Assembly: GCA_022711755.1 (NCBI GenBank)
Contig: JAKLEA010000014.1
Span: 62,001-126,000, forward strand
Origin: Planctomycetota bacterium
Lineage (GTDB): Bacteria; Planctomycetota; Brocadiia; SM23-32; JAKLEA01
Direction of reading: 5' to 3'
Length of the DNA: 64,000 bases
Positions 15,292 to 22,977 of this stretch are shown here, piece after piece. The notes beneath the pieces were generated by a model. It saw nothing but the letters and a program-made list of their open reading frames with translations. It was not told the origin of the DNA and ran no database searches. The position numbers and the translations under genes are program-made. Positions within the stretch are counted from its first letter, which is position 1. Every line of letters begins with the position of its first letter.

Positions 15292-16386
15292 ATGCTTCCC
15301 AATCTCATCTGCGCGTCGTTGCTCTGCCTGGGGGCGGACGCCCCCAAGCCGCTCGACGTCCCGGCGCGGTATCGCAGGGCCGTCCAGATTCACCGCGTTT
15401 TCGGCCCGGAGCACCCCGGCCCGTACAAGCACCCGGCCTCGATAACCCAGCTCCGCAATGGGGACCTGTACATCGCCTACTACGGCGGCTCTGGGGAATA
15501 TGAGGACGACTCCGCCGTTTTCGGCTCCCGTCTGCGGGTGGGGGAGACCCAGTGGACTCCGCCTGAAGTCATCGCGGACAGCCCCTTCCACGGCGACGGG
15601 AACGCCGTCGTCTGGCAGGCCCCGGACGGCGTCGTCTGGCTCTTTTTCGTCAGCCGCTTCGGGGACACATGGTGCACATCCCGCGTAAAAATGAAAATCT
15701 CCCTCGACGGCGCGCAGACGTGGTCCGACTCGACCATGCTCACTTTCGAGGAGGGGACAATGGTGCGCGGGCAGCCCATTGTTCTGAACGACGGCGATTA
15801 TCTGTTACCCCTTTATTCGGAGAAGGGCGGCGACCGGGAATGCACCGCATCCACGACGTGCAGTTTCTTCATGCGCTTCAATCCCGCCACGCGCAAGTGG
15901 AGTGAGACCAACCGCATCCATTCAAAGGAGGGAAATCTCCAGGCGCAGGTTGTCCAGCTTACCGATGATTACCTCGTCACCTACATACGGCGGGGGGGGG
16001 ACTTCCTGCCGACGACGGAGGGGTATACCCTGCGCGCGGAGTCACGCGACGGGGGGAGGACATGGACGGACGCCGTCCGGACGAAGATTCCGAACCCCAA
16101 CTCCGCCGTTGACTTCATCAAGCTGAAGAACGGGCATCTGCTGCTGGTCTACAACGACAACATGTGCGAGCGCACGCCGCTGACAATCGCGATTTCGACC
16201 GACGGCGACAAAACATATCCCCACAAGCGCAACATTGCCGGGGGGGACAACAGCTTCGCCTACCCGTACGCGATACAGACGGCGGATGAGAAGATTCACA
16301 TCATCTACACCACCAACGACCGCACGACCATCATGCATGCCGTTTTCGACGAGACGGCCATACTGGAATGGCCGGAGCCGGAATAA
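15292..16386 (+). CDS. Sialidase-like six-bladed propeller protein (BNR)
   Basis: A 364-residue protein with a short hydrophobic start (MLPNLICASLLCLG) that could be a signal peptide. Three Asp-box-like turns are visible, SLDGAQTWS, SRDGGRTWT and STDGDKTYP, spaced as in the exo-alpha-sialidase superfamily, plus repeated strands (ITQLRNGDLYIAYYG, FIKLKNGHLLLVYND, IHIIYTTNDRTT). Many members of this group in PVC bacteria act on sugars other than sialic acid, so the substrate is open. AAAGG lies 9-10 bases before the ATG. The aldolase gene begins 20 bases after its stop, so the two are probably co-transcribed. Confidence 0.78.
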   Translation: MLPNLICASLLCLGADAPKPLDVPARYRRAVQIHRVFGPEHPGPYKHPASITQLRNGDLYIAYYGGSGEYEDDSAVFGSRLRVGETQWTPPEVIADSPFHGDGNAVVWQAPDGVVWLFFVSRFGDTWCTSRVKMKISLDGAQTWSDSTMLTFEEGTMVRGQPIVLNDGDYLLPLYSEKGGDRECTASTTCSFFMRFNPATRKWSETNRIHSKEGNLQAQVVQLTDDYLVTYIRRGGDFLPTTEGYTLRAESRDGGRTWTDAVRTKIPNPNSAVDFIKLKNGHLLLVYNDNMCERTPLTIAISTDGDKTYPHKRNIAGGDNSFAYPYAIQTADEKIHIIYTTNDRTTIMHAVFDETAILEWPEPE

Positions 16387-16406
16387 GCATCATGGAGGGA
16401 TCAAGC

Positions 16407-17228
16407 GTGAAACAGGCCGAACTCAGGAAGGCGCTGCATGAAGGCAGGCGGGTCTACGGGACGTGCGTCGTTTCCACTTCTCCGCAATGGCCTCCGATGA
16501 TCGCCGCGACGGGGCTGGACTTCGTTTTTCTGGATACGGAGCACATGCCCATTGACCGCGCGCAACTGGGGTGGATGTGCCGTGCGTATTCGGGCGCCGG
16601 CCTGCCGCCGATCGTCCGGATTCCGAAGCCGGATCCCTTCCTGGCCTGCATGGCGTTGGACGGGGGGGCGGCGGGGGTCATTGCGCCTTACGTCGAGACA
16701 GTCGAGGAGACGCGGCAGCTTGCCGGCGCGGTGAGGCTGCGCCCGTTGAAGGGAGATCGCCTTCAGCGCGTTCTTTGCGGGGCGGAGCGGCTTGACGAAC
16801 CGACCGCGCGATACCTTTCCGAGCGGAATGACGCCAACCTTTGCGTGGTCAACATTGAGAGCGTCGCGGCGATTGAGCGCTTGCCGGAGATTGCCGCAGT
16901 TCCCGGCCTTGACGCGCTTCTGATCGGTCCCCACGACCTTTCGATCAGTCTCGGAATTCCCGAGCAATACACGTTGCCGGAGTACACGGCCGCAGTCAGG
17001 CGGATAATCGAGGTCGGGCGGGCCGCTAGGGTGGGGGTAGGGTTCCACTACTCGTTCGGGGTGGAGATCTGCGTCGAGTGGGCGCGAATGGGGGCGAATT
17101 TCATCATTTACAGCAGCGATTACTTCGTTGCGCGGGACGGGCTGCGCGCCGACATCGAGCGGATTCGCGCGGCGCTCGGAGATGATGATTCCGGGCGGAT
17201 GGGGGCAGAGGGGGCCGTTGTGGTCTGA
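16407..17228 (+). CDS. HpcH/HpaI-family aldolase
   Basis: The start is GTG 16407 (VKQAELRKALHEG), chosen because GGAGG lies 8 bases upstream; an ATG at 16392 has no ribosome site. The 273-residue protein has the HpcH/HpaI core: FVFLDTEHMPID near 45, VRIPKPDP near 73, GAAGVIAPYVET near 90, VNIESVAAIE near 148 (metal-binding Glu) and DALLIGPHDLSISLG near 167. These class II enzymes cleave or form 2-keto-3-deoxy sugar acids to pyruvate or hydroxypyruvate and an aldehyde, in the cytosol. Coupling with the upstream sialidase-like gene suggests use of a released acidic sugar, which is inference. Confidence 0.85.
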   Translation: MKQAELRKALHEGRRVYGTCVVSTSPQWPPMIAATGLDFVFLDTEHMPIDRAQLGWMCRAYSGAGLPPIVRIPKPDPFLACMALDGGAAGVIAPYVETVEETRQLAGAVRLRPLKGDRLQRVLCGAERLDEPTARYLSERNDANLCVVNIESVAAIERLPEIAAVPGLDALLIGPHDLSISLGIPEQYTLPEYTAAVRRIIEVGRAARVGVGFHYSFGVEICVEWARMGANFIIYSSDYFVARDGLRADIERIRAALGDDDSGRMGAEGAVVV

Positions 17229-17300
17229 TACGCGAAGCAGGTTTTCAGCGGCATAATCGGCGGCTAGCGTGTGAGCGCGTTTTCCTTCAGCATGGAATTA

Positions 17301-17309
17301 TGATAGAAT
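17301..17309 (+). promoter_or_regulatory. Possible extended -10 promoter
   Basis: TGATAGAAT fits an extended -10 element (TG, one base, TAGAAT); the sequence 17 bases upstream (TTTCCT) is a poor -35. It lies about 180 bases before the PAS-protein gene. Confidence 0.35.
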
Positions 17310-17375
17310 ACTCTGAGCGAAAAGAGGCAGGGTTCGGCGACGACGACGCGCGCCGTCATGCCGGCGCGCGAAAAG

Positions 17376-17400
17376 CGGTGTCGTGCCACCGCACTCCAAA
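17376..17400. repeat. Dispersed element family C, partial
   Basis: GCGGTGTCGTGCCACCGCAC then TCCAAA. It matches the GCCGCCGCACTCCAA block of the copies at about 7390 and 60900 with one mismatch. Confidence 0.5.
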
Positions 17401-17492
17401 ATTGCGCATCGTGAATGCTGAACACATGCCGTGACGCACGGCGGCGCGCGGAAAAATGCCCGGGGAGATTCTGAGCAAGGGAGACACGGCCA

Positions 17493-19754
17493 GTGGCCGA
17501 CGCCGGGGAAATTAACAGAGAGATGGAGCGGCTGAAGAAACGCGTAGCCGAGATGGAGACGCGCAACGCCGAACTCCTGCAAACCCTCGCCGCCCTAAGA
17601 AAAAGCGAGGAGCAGCATCGCTCCCTGCAGGAAAACCTGCCCATCGGCGTGTTTCGCTCGGATCTGGAGGGAAAGGTCATCGCCGCCAACGCCGCAATGG
17701 CCAGAATGGTTGGCTACGAATCCGTCGAGGCGATGCTGGAGGATGCCCCGACAGAGGCGGACTTCGTCGTTCCCGGAAAGCGCGCCGAACTCATCCGCAT
17801 CACAGACGAGACTGGCTTCATCACTGATTACGAAACCAGACTCATACACAGGAGCGGGACCGAGTTCTGGGCCTCCATCAGCGTCCGGGCCGTCAAGGAC
17901 GACGCCGGCAACGTCACGCACTACGACGGAACCGTGACCGACATCACCGAACGCAGGAAGACCCAGGAAGCCCTCCGCAACAGCGAGAGGAAATACCGCC
18001 TTCTGGCCGACAACGTATCCGACGTCATATGGATCATGGACATGAACCTGAGGTTCACGTACATGAGCCCCTCCGTCGTCCACATGCGCGGATACTCGCT
18101 GGATGAGGCGATGGGGCAGACGATGCAGGAAGCACTTACGCCGCAGTCCGTCGCGCTGGCCCGCCGCATCATGGAGGAGGAAATCACCCGCGAAACGACG
18201 GGAACCACCGATCCATTCCGCACCCGAACGCTCCTGCTTCAGCATAGGTGCAAGGACGGCTCCGCGATCTGGTGCGAGACGAAGGTGAGCTTCATCCGGG
18301 ACGAACGGGGGGAGCCCGCCGGCATACTCGGCGTTGACCGCGACGTCACGCAGCGCAGGCTCATTGAGGATCAGATGGAGCGCCTGAATCGCTTCCTGAA
18401 CCTGGTCATCGAGAGCGTCAACGTCATGCTTTACGTGCTGGACGAGCAGGAGCGCGTCATCATCTGGAACAAGGCGGCGGAGGAGATAAGCGGATATCCG
18501 GCCGACGAGGTGCTCAACAGCGACCACGTGTGGGAACTGATTTATCCGTCAGCCCAATACCGGGAGGACCTGAGGGAACTCGCTCCGGGCCTTTTCGACG
18601 GGCGCCGCCCCGTCAACGGATTTGAAACGACCATCCGCGCGAAAGACGGACGGGAGCGGCACATTCTCTGGCAATCCAGAAGCATGTGGGACGACAACCG
18701 CCGGCTTCACGGCTGCGTCGTCCTCGGCCACGACGTCACCGAGCAGCGACTGGCCGAGAAGGCGCTGCGGGAAAGCGAGGAGAAGTACCGCACCCTCGTT
18801 GAAAACGCGGAGGAGGGCATCTGCGTCCTCGGACCCGACGGCATGATTTCCTACACCAACGAGCTTGCCGCGCGCGAGCTTGGCATCGTCATGAAGGATA
18901 TCGCCGCCGTCCCCGTCTGGGATCTCCTTCCCAGGAAGGACGCGGACGTCGTCATGGCCGCGGTCCGTTCCGTCATCGCGACCGGGAAGGGCGTCACGCG
19001 CGACATCAACCTTGATCTCATCGGCGCGAACCGCTGGCTCAGGCTCAGCATCCAGCCCATCCGGGACGCCTCCGGAAAGCCCGTCTCCACACTGGTGTTC
19101 GCTTTCGACATCAGCGACAGGCGCCGCCTTGAAAGTGAACTCCTCAACGTAAGCAATGTCGTCCACAAGGGCATTGGCGAGGACCTCGAAGAAGGCCCCG
19201 TCAAGACCCTCGAAGAACTCTCGCGGGAGTGCGCCGCGCTAAGGGACGCGCTTGCCGCCGGGAGGATTCCCGAGGCCGGGCAGGCCGAAAGGATCGCCGC
19301 CGCCGCGGATCGCGCCATGACCCTGACGCGCGACATGGCCAACATGCTCAACCCCCTGGCTCTGAACGCCGCCAACCTGGAAATCGCAATCAGAGACCTC
19401 GCGAAAACGGCCTCGGAACTCTACGGCATCGAATGTTCGTTCAAATGCTTTGCGAATACCACCCGGATAAGCCGCCCGACGTCCGCCAACCTCTACCATA
19501 TCGCCGAGGAGGCCGTCTCCACCGCCGCCAAGCGCCACAAGGCCAAAACCGTGCAGATCGGCCTGTTTGAGAAGGATTCCAACTTCGTTCTCATGGTCCG
19601 GCATGACATTGGGGCAGAAGGAGGCTCAGACGAAGAGCGCCGCTCCCTGGACACCATTGAATCCCGCGCGCGCATGATGGGCGGAACGGTTGAGTTCCGG
19701 AACAATGACGACGGCACGCGGACCATCACCTGCAAGATTCCCGCGGCCGCGTGA
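17493..19754 (+). CDS. Multi-PAS sensor with degenerate NarX-type kinase end
   Basis: A 753-residue soluble protein from GTG 17493, with AGGGAG upstream. After a short coiled coil (REMERLKKRVAEME) it has four PAS domains at about 40-150, 165-285, 295-415 and 425-545; three end in the PAC form GTVTDITERR, GVDRDVTQRR or GHDVTEQRLAE. Residues 550-753 align with the HisKA_3/HATPase_c end of NarX/DegS kinases, but where the H-box should read IGQDLHD it reads GIGEDLEEG (560-568), so the phosphorylated His is absent. The N-box Asn is lost (EEAVSTAAKRH, 672 on), while ESRARMMGGTVEF is kept. It is probably a non-catalytic sensor or scaffold. No response regulator is adjacent. Confidence 0.8.
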   Translation: MADAGEINREMERLKKRVAEMETRNAELLQTLAALRKSEEQHRSLQENLPIGVFRSDLEGKVIAANAAMARMVGYESVEAMLEDAPTEADFVVPGKRAELIRITDETGFITDYETRLIHRSGTEFWASISVRAVKDDAGNVTHYDGTVTDITERRKTQEALRNSERKYRLLADNVSDVIWIMDMNLRFTYMSPSVVHMRGYSLDEAMGQTMQEALTPQSVALARRIMEEEITRETTGTTDPFRTRTLLLQHRCKDGSAIWCETKVSFIRDERGEPAGILGVDRDVTQRRLIEDQMERLNRFLNLVIESVNVMLYVLDEQERVIIWNKAAEEISGYPADEVLNSDHVWELIYPSAQYREDLRELAPGLFDGRRPVNGFETTIRAKDGRERHILWQSRSMWDDNRRLHGCVVLGHDVTEQRLAEKALRESEEKYRTLVENAEEGICVLGPDGMISYTNELAARELGIVMKDIAAVPVWDLLPRKDADVVMAAVRSVIATGKGVTRDINLDLIGANRWLRLSIQPIRDASGKPVSTLVFAFDISDRRRLESELLNVSNVVHKGIGEDLEEGPVKTLEELSRECAALRDALAAGRIPEAGQAERIAAAADRAMTLTRDMANMLNPLALNAANLEIAIRDLAKTASELYGIECSFKCFANTTRISRPTSANLYHIAEEAVSTAAKRHKAKTVQIGLFEKDSNFVLMVRHDIGAEGGSDEERRSLDTIESRARMMGGTVEFRNNDDGTRTITCKIPAAA

Positions 19755-19770
19755 TTATATCCCCCCCCCC

Positions 19771-20643
19771 CTATTGATTCATGAACACCGCGACGCACTC
19801 CGCCAGCGGCTTTGTGGCCGGTTTTGTGCAGTATGACGGGAACAGCAGCATGTGATGCGCCCGGATGTTCTCGCACCCCGACCTTTCGCGCAGCATGTCC
19901 ATCGCCCCATGCTCCTTCAGATCCCCCCTCACCCACTTGTCAAGGTCGCTCATGCAGACCGTCCTGCACCGGACCTCCTCCCCCCCCATCGGGTTTCTGA
20001 CACGGTAGATTTCCGCGCGCTTGTCCTCGGGATAATGATCCGCAAGGACGACCTTCGCATTGCCGTCTCTTCGGATGGCCTTTACCACGTCCCGGAAATC
20101 CGTAGGCCCTCCGCCCTCCAGCGAGTATTCCATGTTCGCCATGGAATCCTCAGCCAGGCAGACGTCGCGTCCGTCCGATTTGACCTGAACCACCACGAAG
20201 ACATGCGTCGGGAAGCTCTCGAATGGCTCCGGCAATCCCCAGCTTGCCATGATGGACTCGTATCCGAATCGGCTATAAATCTTGCTCAGGAAGACGGCAT
20301 GTCCATAACACACGGCGCCGAACTCCTTCCTGTCGAACCCCTCGATGATCTCCTCAAGCGACATGTCGAGAATATGCTTCCTGGGAAGGCATCCTTCCCC
20401 GGCTCCGTTAGCGTTGCGGGCGGCCCAGCGTCTCAACCTTCTGACGATGGTCGGTTGATCGCCCTTGCGCATCGCATCCTCTAGGCCCGCAGTCTCGCTT
20501 ATGATCCGCGTTTTCACTGCGTCATCCGCCCAGGGCGGGCGCATGATGATGGAGGCCTCCCCCCCCGCCGCTACAAGCGCAAGCGACAGCGCGATCAGGA
20601 TTACTGGAAACAGGCGCAACACACGCATTTGCATACCGAGCAT
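19771..20643 (-). CDS. Secreted protein with possible transglutaminase-like triad
   Basis: A 290-residue protein with an N-terminal hydrophobic segment (LFPVILIALSLALVAAGG) that reads as a signal peptide. The middle contains AVCYGHAVFLSKIYSRFGYE, then THVFVVVQV and CLAEDSMANMEY. This order of Cys, His and Asp on a helix and two strands is what transglutaminase/protease-like folds show, but the surrounding sequence is not a clean match and no family is assigned. It is convergent with the PAS gene; the stop overlaps a run of 11 C (19761-19771). ATG 20643 was kept; ATG 20634 and 20628 are possible too, and none has a clear ribosome site. Confidence 0.6.
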   Translation of the reverse strand: MLGMQMRVLRLFPVILIALSLALVAAGGEASIIMRPPWADDAVKTRIISETAGLEDAMRKGDQPTIVRRLRRWAARNANGAGEGCLPRKHILDMSLEEIIEGFDRKEFGAVCYGHAVFLSKIYSRFGYESIMASWGLPEPFESFPTHVFVVVQVKSDGRDVCLAEDSMANMEYSLEGGGPTDFRDVVKAIRRDGNAKVVLADHYPEDKRAEIYRVRNPMGGEEVRCRTVCMSDLDKWVRGDLKEHGAMDMLRERSGCENIRAHHMLLFPSYCTKPATKPLAECVAVFMNQ

Positions 20644-20747
20644 CTTACTTTTTATGACATGAAGAGTCCACAGTGATCATGCCAAGGGACGCTTTTCCGC
20701 GCGAACGGCAGCTTGTGGCGATGCCGATTCGGCGCGCACACCCGCGG

Positions 20748-22076
20748 TCATTTTACGTTCTCGTTGTAGCAGGCGTAATTGACGAACGCCTCCTCGCTTC
20801 CGCCCGTCGCGTCGAACTGCTTCCAGTGCGTCGGGAAGTAGAGATCGCGCGCGTCCACGTTTCCACGTCCGCCGCCGATCGGCAGGCAGCACGGCCCCGC
20901 CATCGGCGGATATTTGTTCCACCATCCACCCTCGACCGTTTCCGCGTGGCCGTCCGCAAAGAGAACATTCGTCCTGTTCCTGCCGTGCCAGCCTTCGGTC
21001 CTCGCACTCTTTGCCGGGTCGGCGGGATCGTCCCAGTCGTAATGCTTCGCCATCTTTCCTTGCTTGTGGTAACGAACCTTGCCGAATTCGGCAAACATGG
21101 GTTTCCTGGCGGAGCGTTTTATCCCGACGCGCGTCTCCCCCCGCGCGGTGGGATAAAGATCGTCCTTTTCGTCCTCTAAGGGGCGCGTTGTTCCGTTCGA
21201 TCCCTGCTTGCCGGGGGGCATGAGTTTGATTTGAAACAGCTCCCATTCCCCGAGCGGCCTGTCGGGGTCGGCCATGGCTTCGAATAAGGCGTCCCTGTCC
21301 CATTTCCCGCCGTTGTCGCGGATCCACCGTAGAACTTCCTCAGACGCCGCCAGCCCCGTCATATCTCCCGCCATCTGGCCCGACCATGAGGATGAAGCGA
21401 AGAAGTAGCTGCTTTCGATGTGCCGAAGGACTTCTGAATCCATGTCGGGCTTTATCCCTGATTGTTTGCAAAGTTCCCCAAAGCCCGACAGGTCTTCGCT
21501 CATCCCCTTTCCTCCCGACTGGAACGGATGGTCGAAGCCGCTGCTCCAGTCGGAGTCGGATGGGCAGTGAAAGATTGTATTATCAGAACTGGACGGACGA
21601 ACTGTTCCGTCGGGGTAAACCTTTACACGGTCTGGACATCCGATGATGAATGGAAACATCTGTTGCCTTGGGGACATCATCATGACAGCGCTGATGTAAT
21701 CCCAAGCGCATTGGGCTGAACTGTCACCGCCGGTTGTTTCCCAGATGGTTTGAAGCCGATTGCATGCGCCCAGGAGATATGGGCCGCCGTACAACTCAAA
21801 CGCCCCCTCCTGTTCCCGCGATGTTCGCAACGGCTTCCACGAATTCATCCGAGCCGTGAGGGCGAAAGGAGGAGAGGCGTCGTTCTGACTGGAGTAGAGG
21901 TTGACCGCAACTCCTATCTGTTTCATGTTTGACAGGCACTTTGAGTTCCTCGCGCTTCTCCGCGCAGAATAGGCGCTGTGGACAATGATGGCTAGCGAAC
22001 TCAGGACGACGGCGGCGACGATGATCGCCTCCTTGAGCGTGAACCCCGCATTACGTACATGGATTTTCTTCCGCAT
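20748..22076 (-). CDS. Prepilin-like protein with H-X9-DG-type tail
   Basis: A 442-residue protein. The N-terminus MRKKIHVRNAG then FTLKEAIIVAAVVLSSLAII is a type III/IV prepilin signal: cleavage after Gly11, Phe at +1 and Glu at +5, followed by one hydrophobic helix. The C-terminal part has NVLFADGHAETV, the box that gives PVC-type major-pilin-like proteins (DUF1559 group) their H-X9-DG name. Dozens of paralogues are usual in Planctomycetota and Lentisphaerota; most have no known partner. The central 250 residues are larger than usual and have paired Cys. GGAG precedes the ATG, and a good promoter lies 60 bases upstream. It is likely a pseudopilin or surface protein. Confidence 0.85.
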   Translation of the reverse strand: MRKKIHVRNAGFTLKEAIIVAAVVLSSLAIIVHSAYSARRSARNSKCLSNMKQIGVAVNLYSSQNDASPPFALTARMNSWKPLRTSREQEGAFELYGGPYLLGACNRLQTIWETTGGDSSAQCAWDYISAVMMMSPRQQMFPFIIGCPDRVKVYPDGTVRPSSSDNTIFHCPSDSDWSSGFDHPFQSGGKGMSEDLSGFGELCKQSGIKPDMDSEVLRHIESSYFFASSSWSGQMAGDMTGLAASEEVLRWIRDNGGKWDRDALFEAMADPDRPLGEWELFQIKLMPPGKQGSNGTTRPLEDEKDDLYPTARGETRVGIKRSARKPMFAEFGKVRYHKQGKMAKHYDWDDPADPAKSARTEGWHGRNRTNVLFADGHAETVEGGWWNKYPPMAGPCCLPIGGGRGNVDARDLYFPTHWKQFDATGGSEEAFVNYACYNENVK

Positions 22077-22138
22077 TTCATTATGCTCCGTTTCAGATAC
22101 GCCGTAATGTCCCGCCGCTCCGATTCCGTACAGCCTTG

Positions 22139-22167
22139 AGTATAGCCATTATCCCGCTACCCGACAA
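22139..22167 (-). promoter_or_regulatory. Promoter of the prepilin-like gene
   Basis: On the minus strand, TTGTCG (22162-22167), 17 bases, TATACT (22139-22144). The predicted start point leaves a leader of about 55 bases before ATG 22076. Confidence 0.6.
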
Positions 22168-22170
22168 GCG

Positions 22171-22202
22171 TCTCAGTGCGCGCGCGTCTCAGTGCGCGCG
22201 CC
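22171..22202. repeat. 16-bp tandem duplication
   Basis: TCTCAGTGCGCGCGCG occurs twice in a row, the second copy ending CC in place of CG. It lies between the two divergent promoters. Confidence 0.7.
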
Positions 22203-22261
22203 CAATATCCCCCGCGCAAGTCCGTGTGCGTTCGATCTTCCTGCGGATTTTTACGGATTCA

Positions 22262-22289
22262 TTGACGGGGGGCGGGGCGATGCTATAAT
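22262..22289 (+). promoter_or_regulatory. Promoter of the acetyltransferase-folC pair
   Basis: TTGACG (22262-22267), 16 bases, TATAAT (22284-22289). It implies a leader of about 190 bases that contains the 28-base palindrome. Confidence 0.7.
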
Positions 22290-22368
22290 TCCGCGCGTTC
22301 GCGCCAGTGCGCATCGGCGCGCGTTCGCGCTTTCGAATGTTTCCGGGAAGGCATAGGCGCAAGCCCAT

Positions 22369-22396
22369 GCAGGGGCGCGTTGCAACGTGCCCCTGC
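22369..22396. repeat. 28-bp palindrome in the acetyltransferase leader
   Basis: GCAGGGGC, G, CGTTGCAACG, T, GCCCCTGC: symmetric except for one G-T pair. As RNA it would form a 14-pair hairpin with almost no loop. No U-run follows, so it is not an intrinsic terminator. Confidence 0.7.
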
Positions 22397-22485
22397 AGAT
22401 TCGCGCCCAATTATCGCGTCCGTTGCCGACCGGTTACATTTGCGAATGAATTGCGCTTCATTTATGTCCCTCAGGTGTCGCTTTG

Positions 22486-22977
22486 ATGGAAATCAGAAAA
22501 GCCGCGATTGCAGACGTGCCGAACATTCACAAACTCGTGAATCACTGGGCCGGGCGGGAGCGCATGCTCGCCCGCGCGCTGAGCGAAATATACGAGAACC
22601 TCCGCGATTTCGTTGTCTGCGAGGAAAACGGCGCGATCATCGCCTGCGGCGCTCTGCACATAATCTGGAGCGACCTGGGGGAGATCAAGTCGCTGGCCGT
22701 CGCCCAGGAGCGCGTCGGCTCCGGCGTGGGCCGCGCCGTTGTGGAGGTCTGCCTGACGGAGGCGCGCGCGCTGGGGCTTCAGCGCGTCTTCGCGCTGACC
22801 TACGAGCCGGAATTCTTTGAAAAATGCGGTTTCCGCCGCGTCAGCAAGGACAGCCTTCCACAGAAAATCTGGTCCGAATGTGTGCGCTGCCCGAAATTCC
22901 CCGACTGCGACGAAGTGGCGGTTATTTATGGAAACGGCGCGTCCCTTGCCCCTGAAACCCGCGGAGGCGGTCAATGA
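22486..22977 (+). CDS. ArgA-like N-acetyltransferase (GNAT)
   Basis: The 163-residue protein starts at ATG 22486 (MEIRKAAIADVPNIHKLVNH). It is a single GNAT domain with FVVCEENGAIIACGALHI strands, the acetyl-CoA loop SLAVAQERVGSGVGRAVVE (Q/R-x-x-G-x-G/A) and the tail EPEFFEKCGFRRVSKDSLP. The final segment (KIWSECVRCPKFPDCDEVAV) with three Cys is characteristic of the short ArgA-type N-acetylglutamate synthases, which acetylate glutamate in arginine synthesis. AGGTG lies upstream. Its stop overlaps the folC start by ATGA, so the two are translationally coupled. The role as arginine enzyme is likely but not certain, since no other arg gene is here. Confidence 0.82.
   Translation: MEIRKAAIADVPNIHKLVNHWAGRERMLARALSEIYENLRDFVVCEENGAIIACGALHIIWSDLGEIKSLAVAQERVGSGVGRAVVEVCLTEARALGLQRVFALTYEPEFFEKCGFRRVSKDSLPQKIWSECVRCPKFPDCDEVAVIYGNGASLAPETRGGGQ

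Larger units (their letters stand above)
22077..22485. other. Divergent intergenic region with two promoters and a palindrome
   Basis: A 409-base gap without a gene. It carries a minus promoter (22139-22167), a 16-base tandem duplication (22171-22202), a plus promoter (22262-22289) and a 28-base near-perfect palindrome (22369-22396). Confidence 0.7.
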
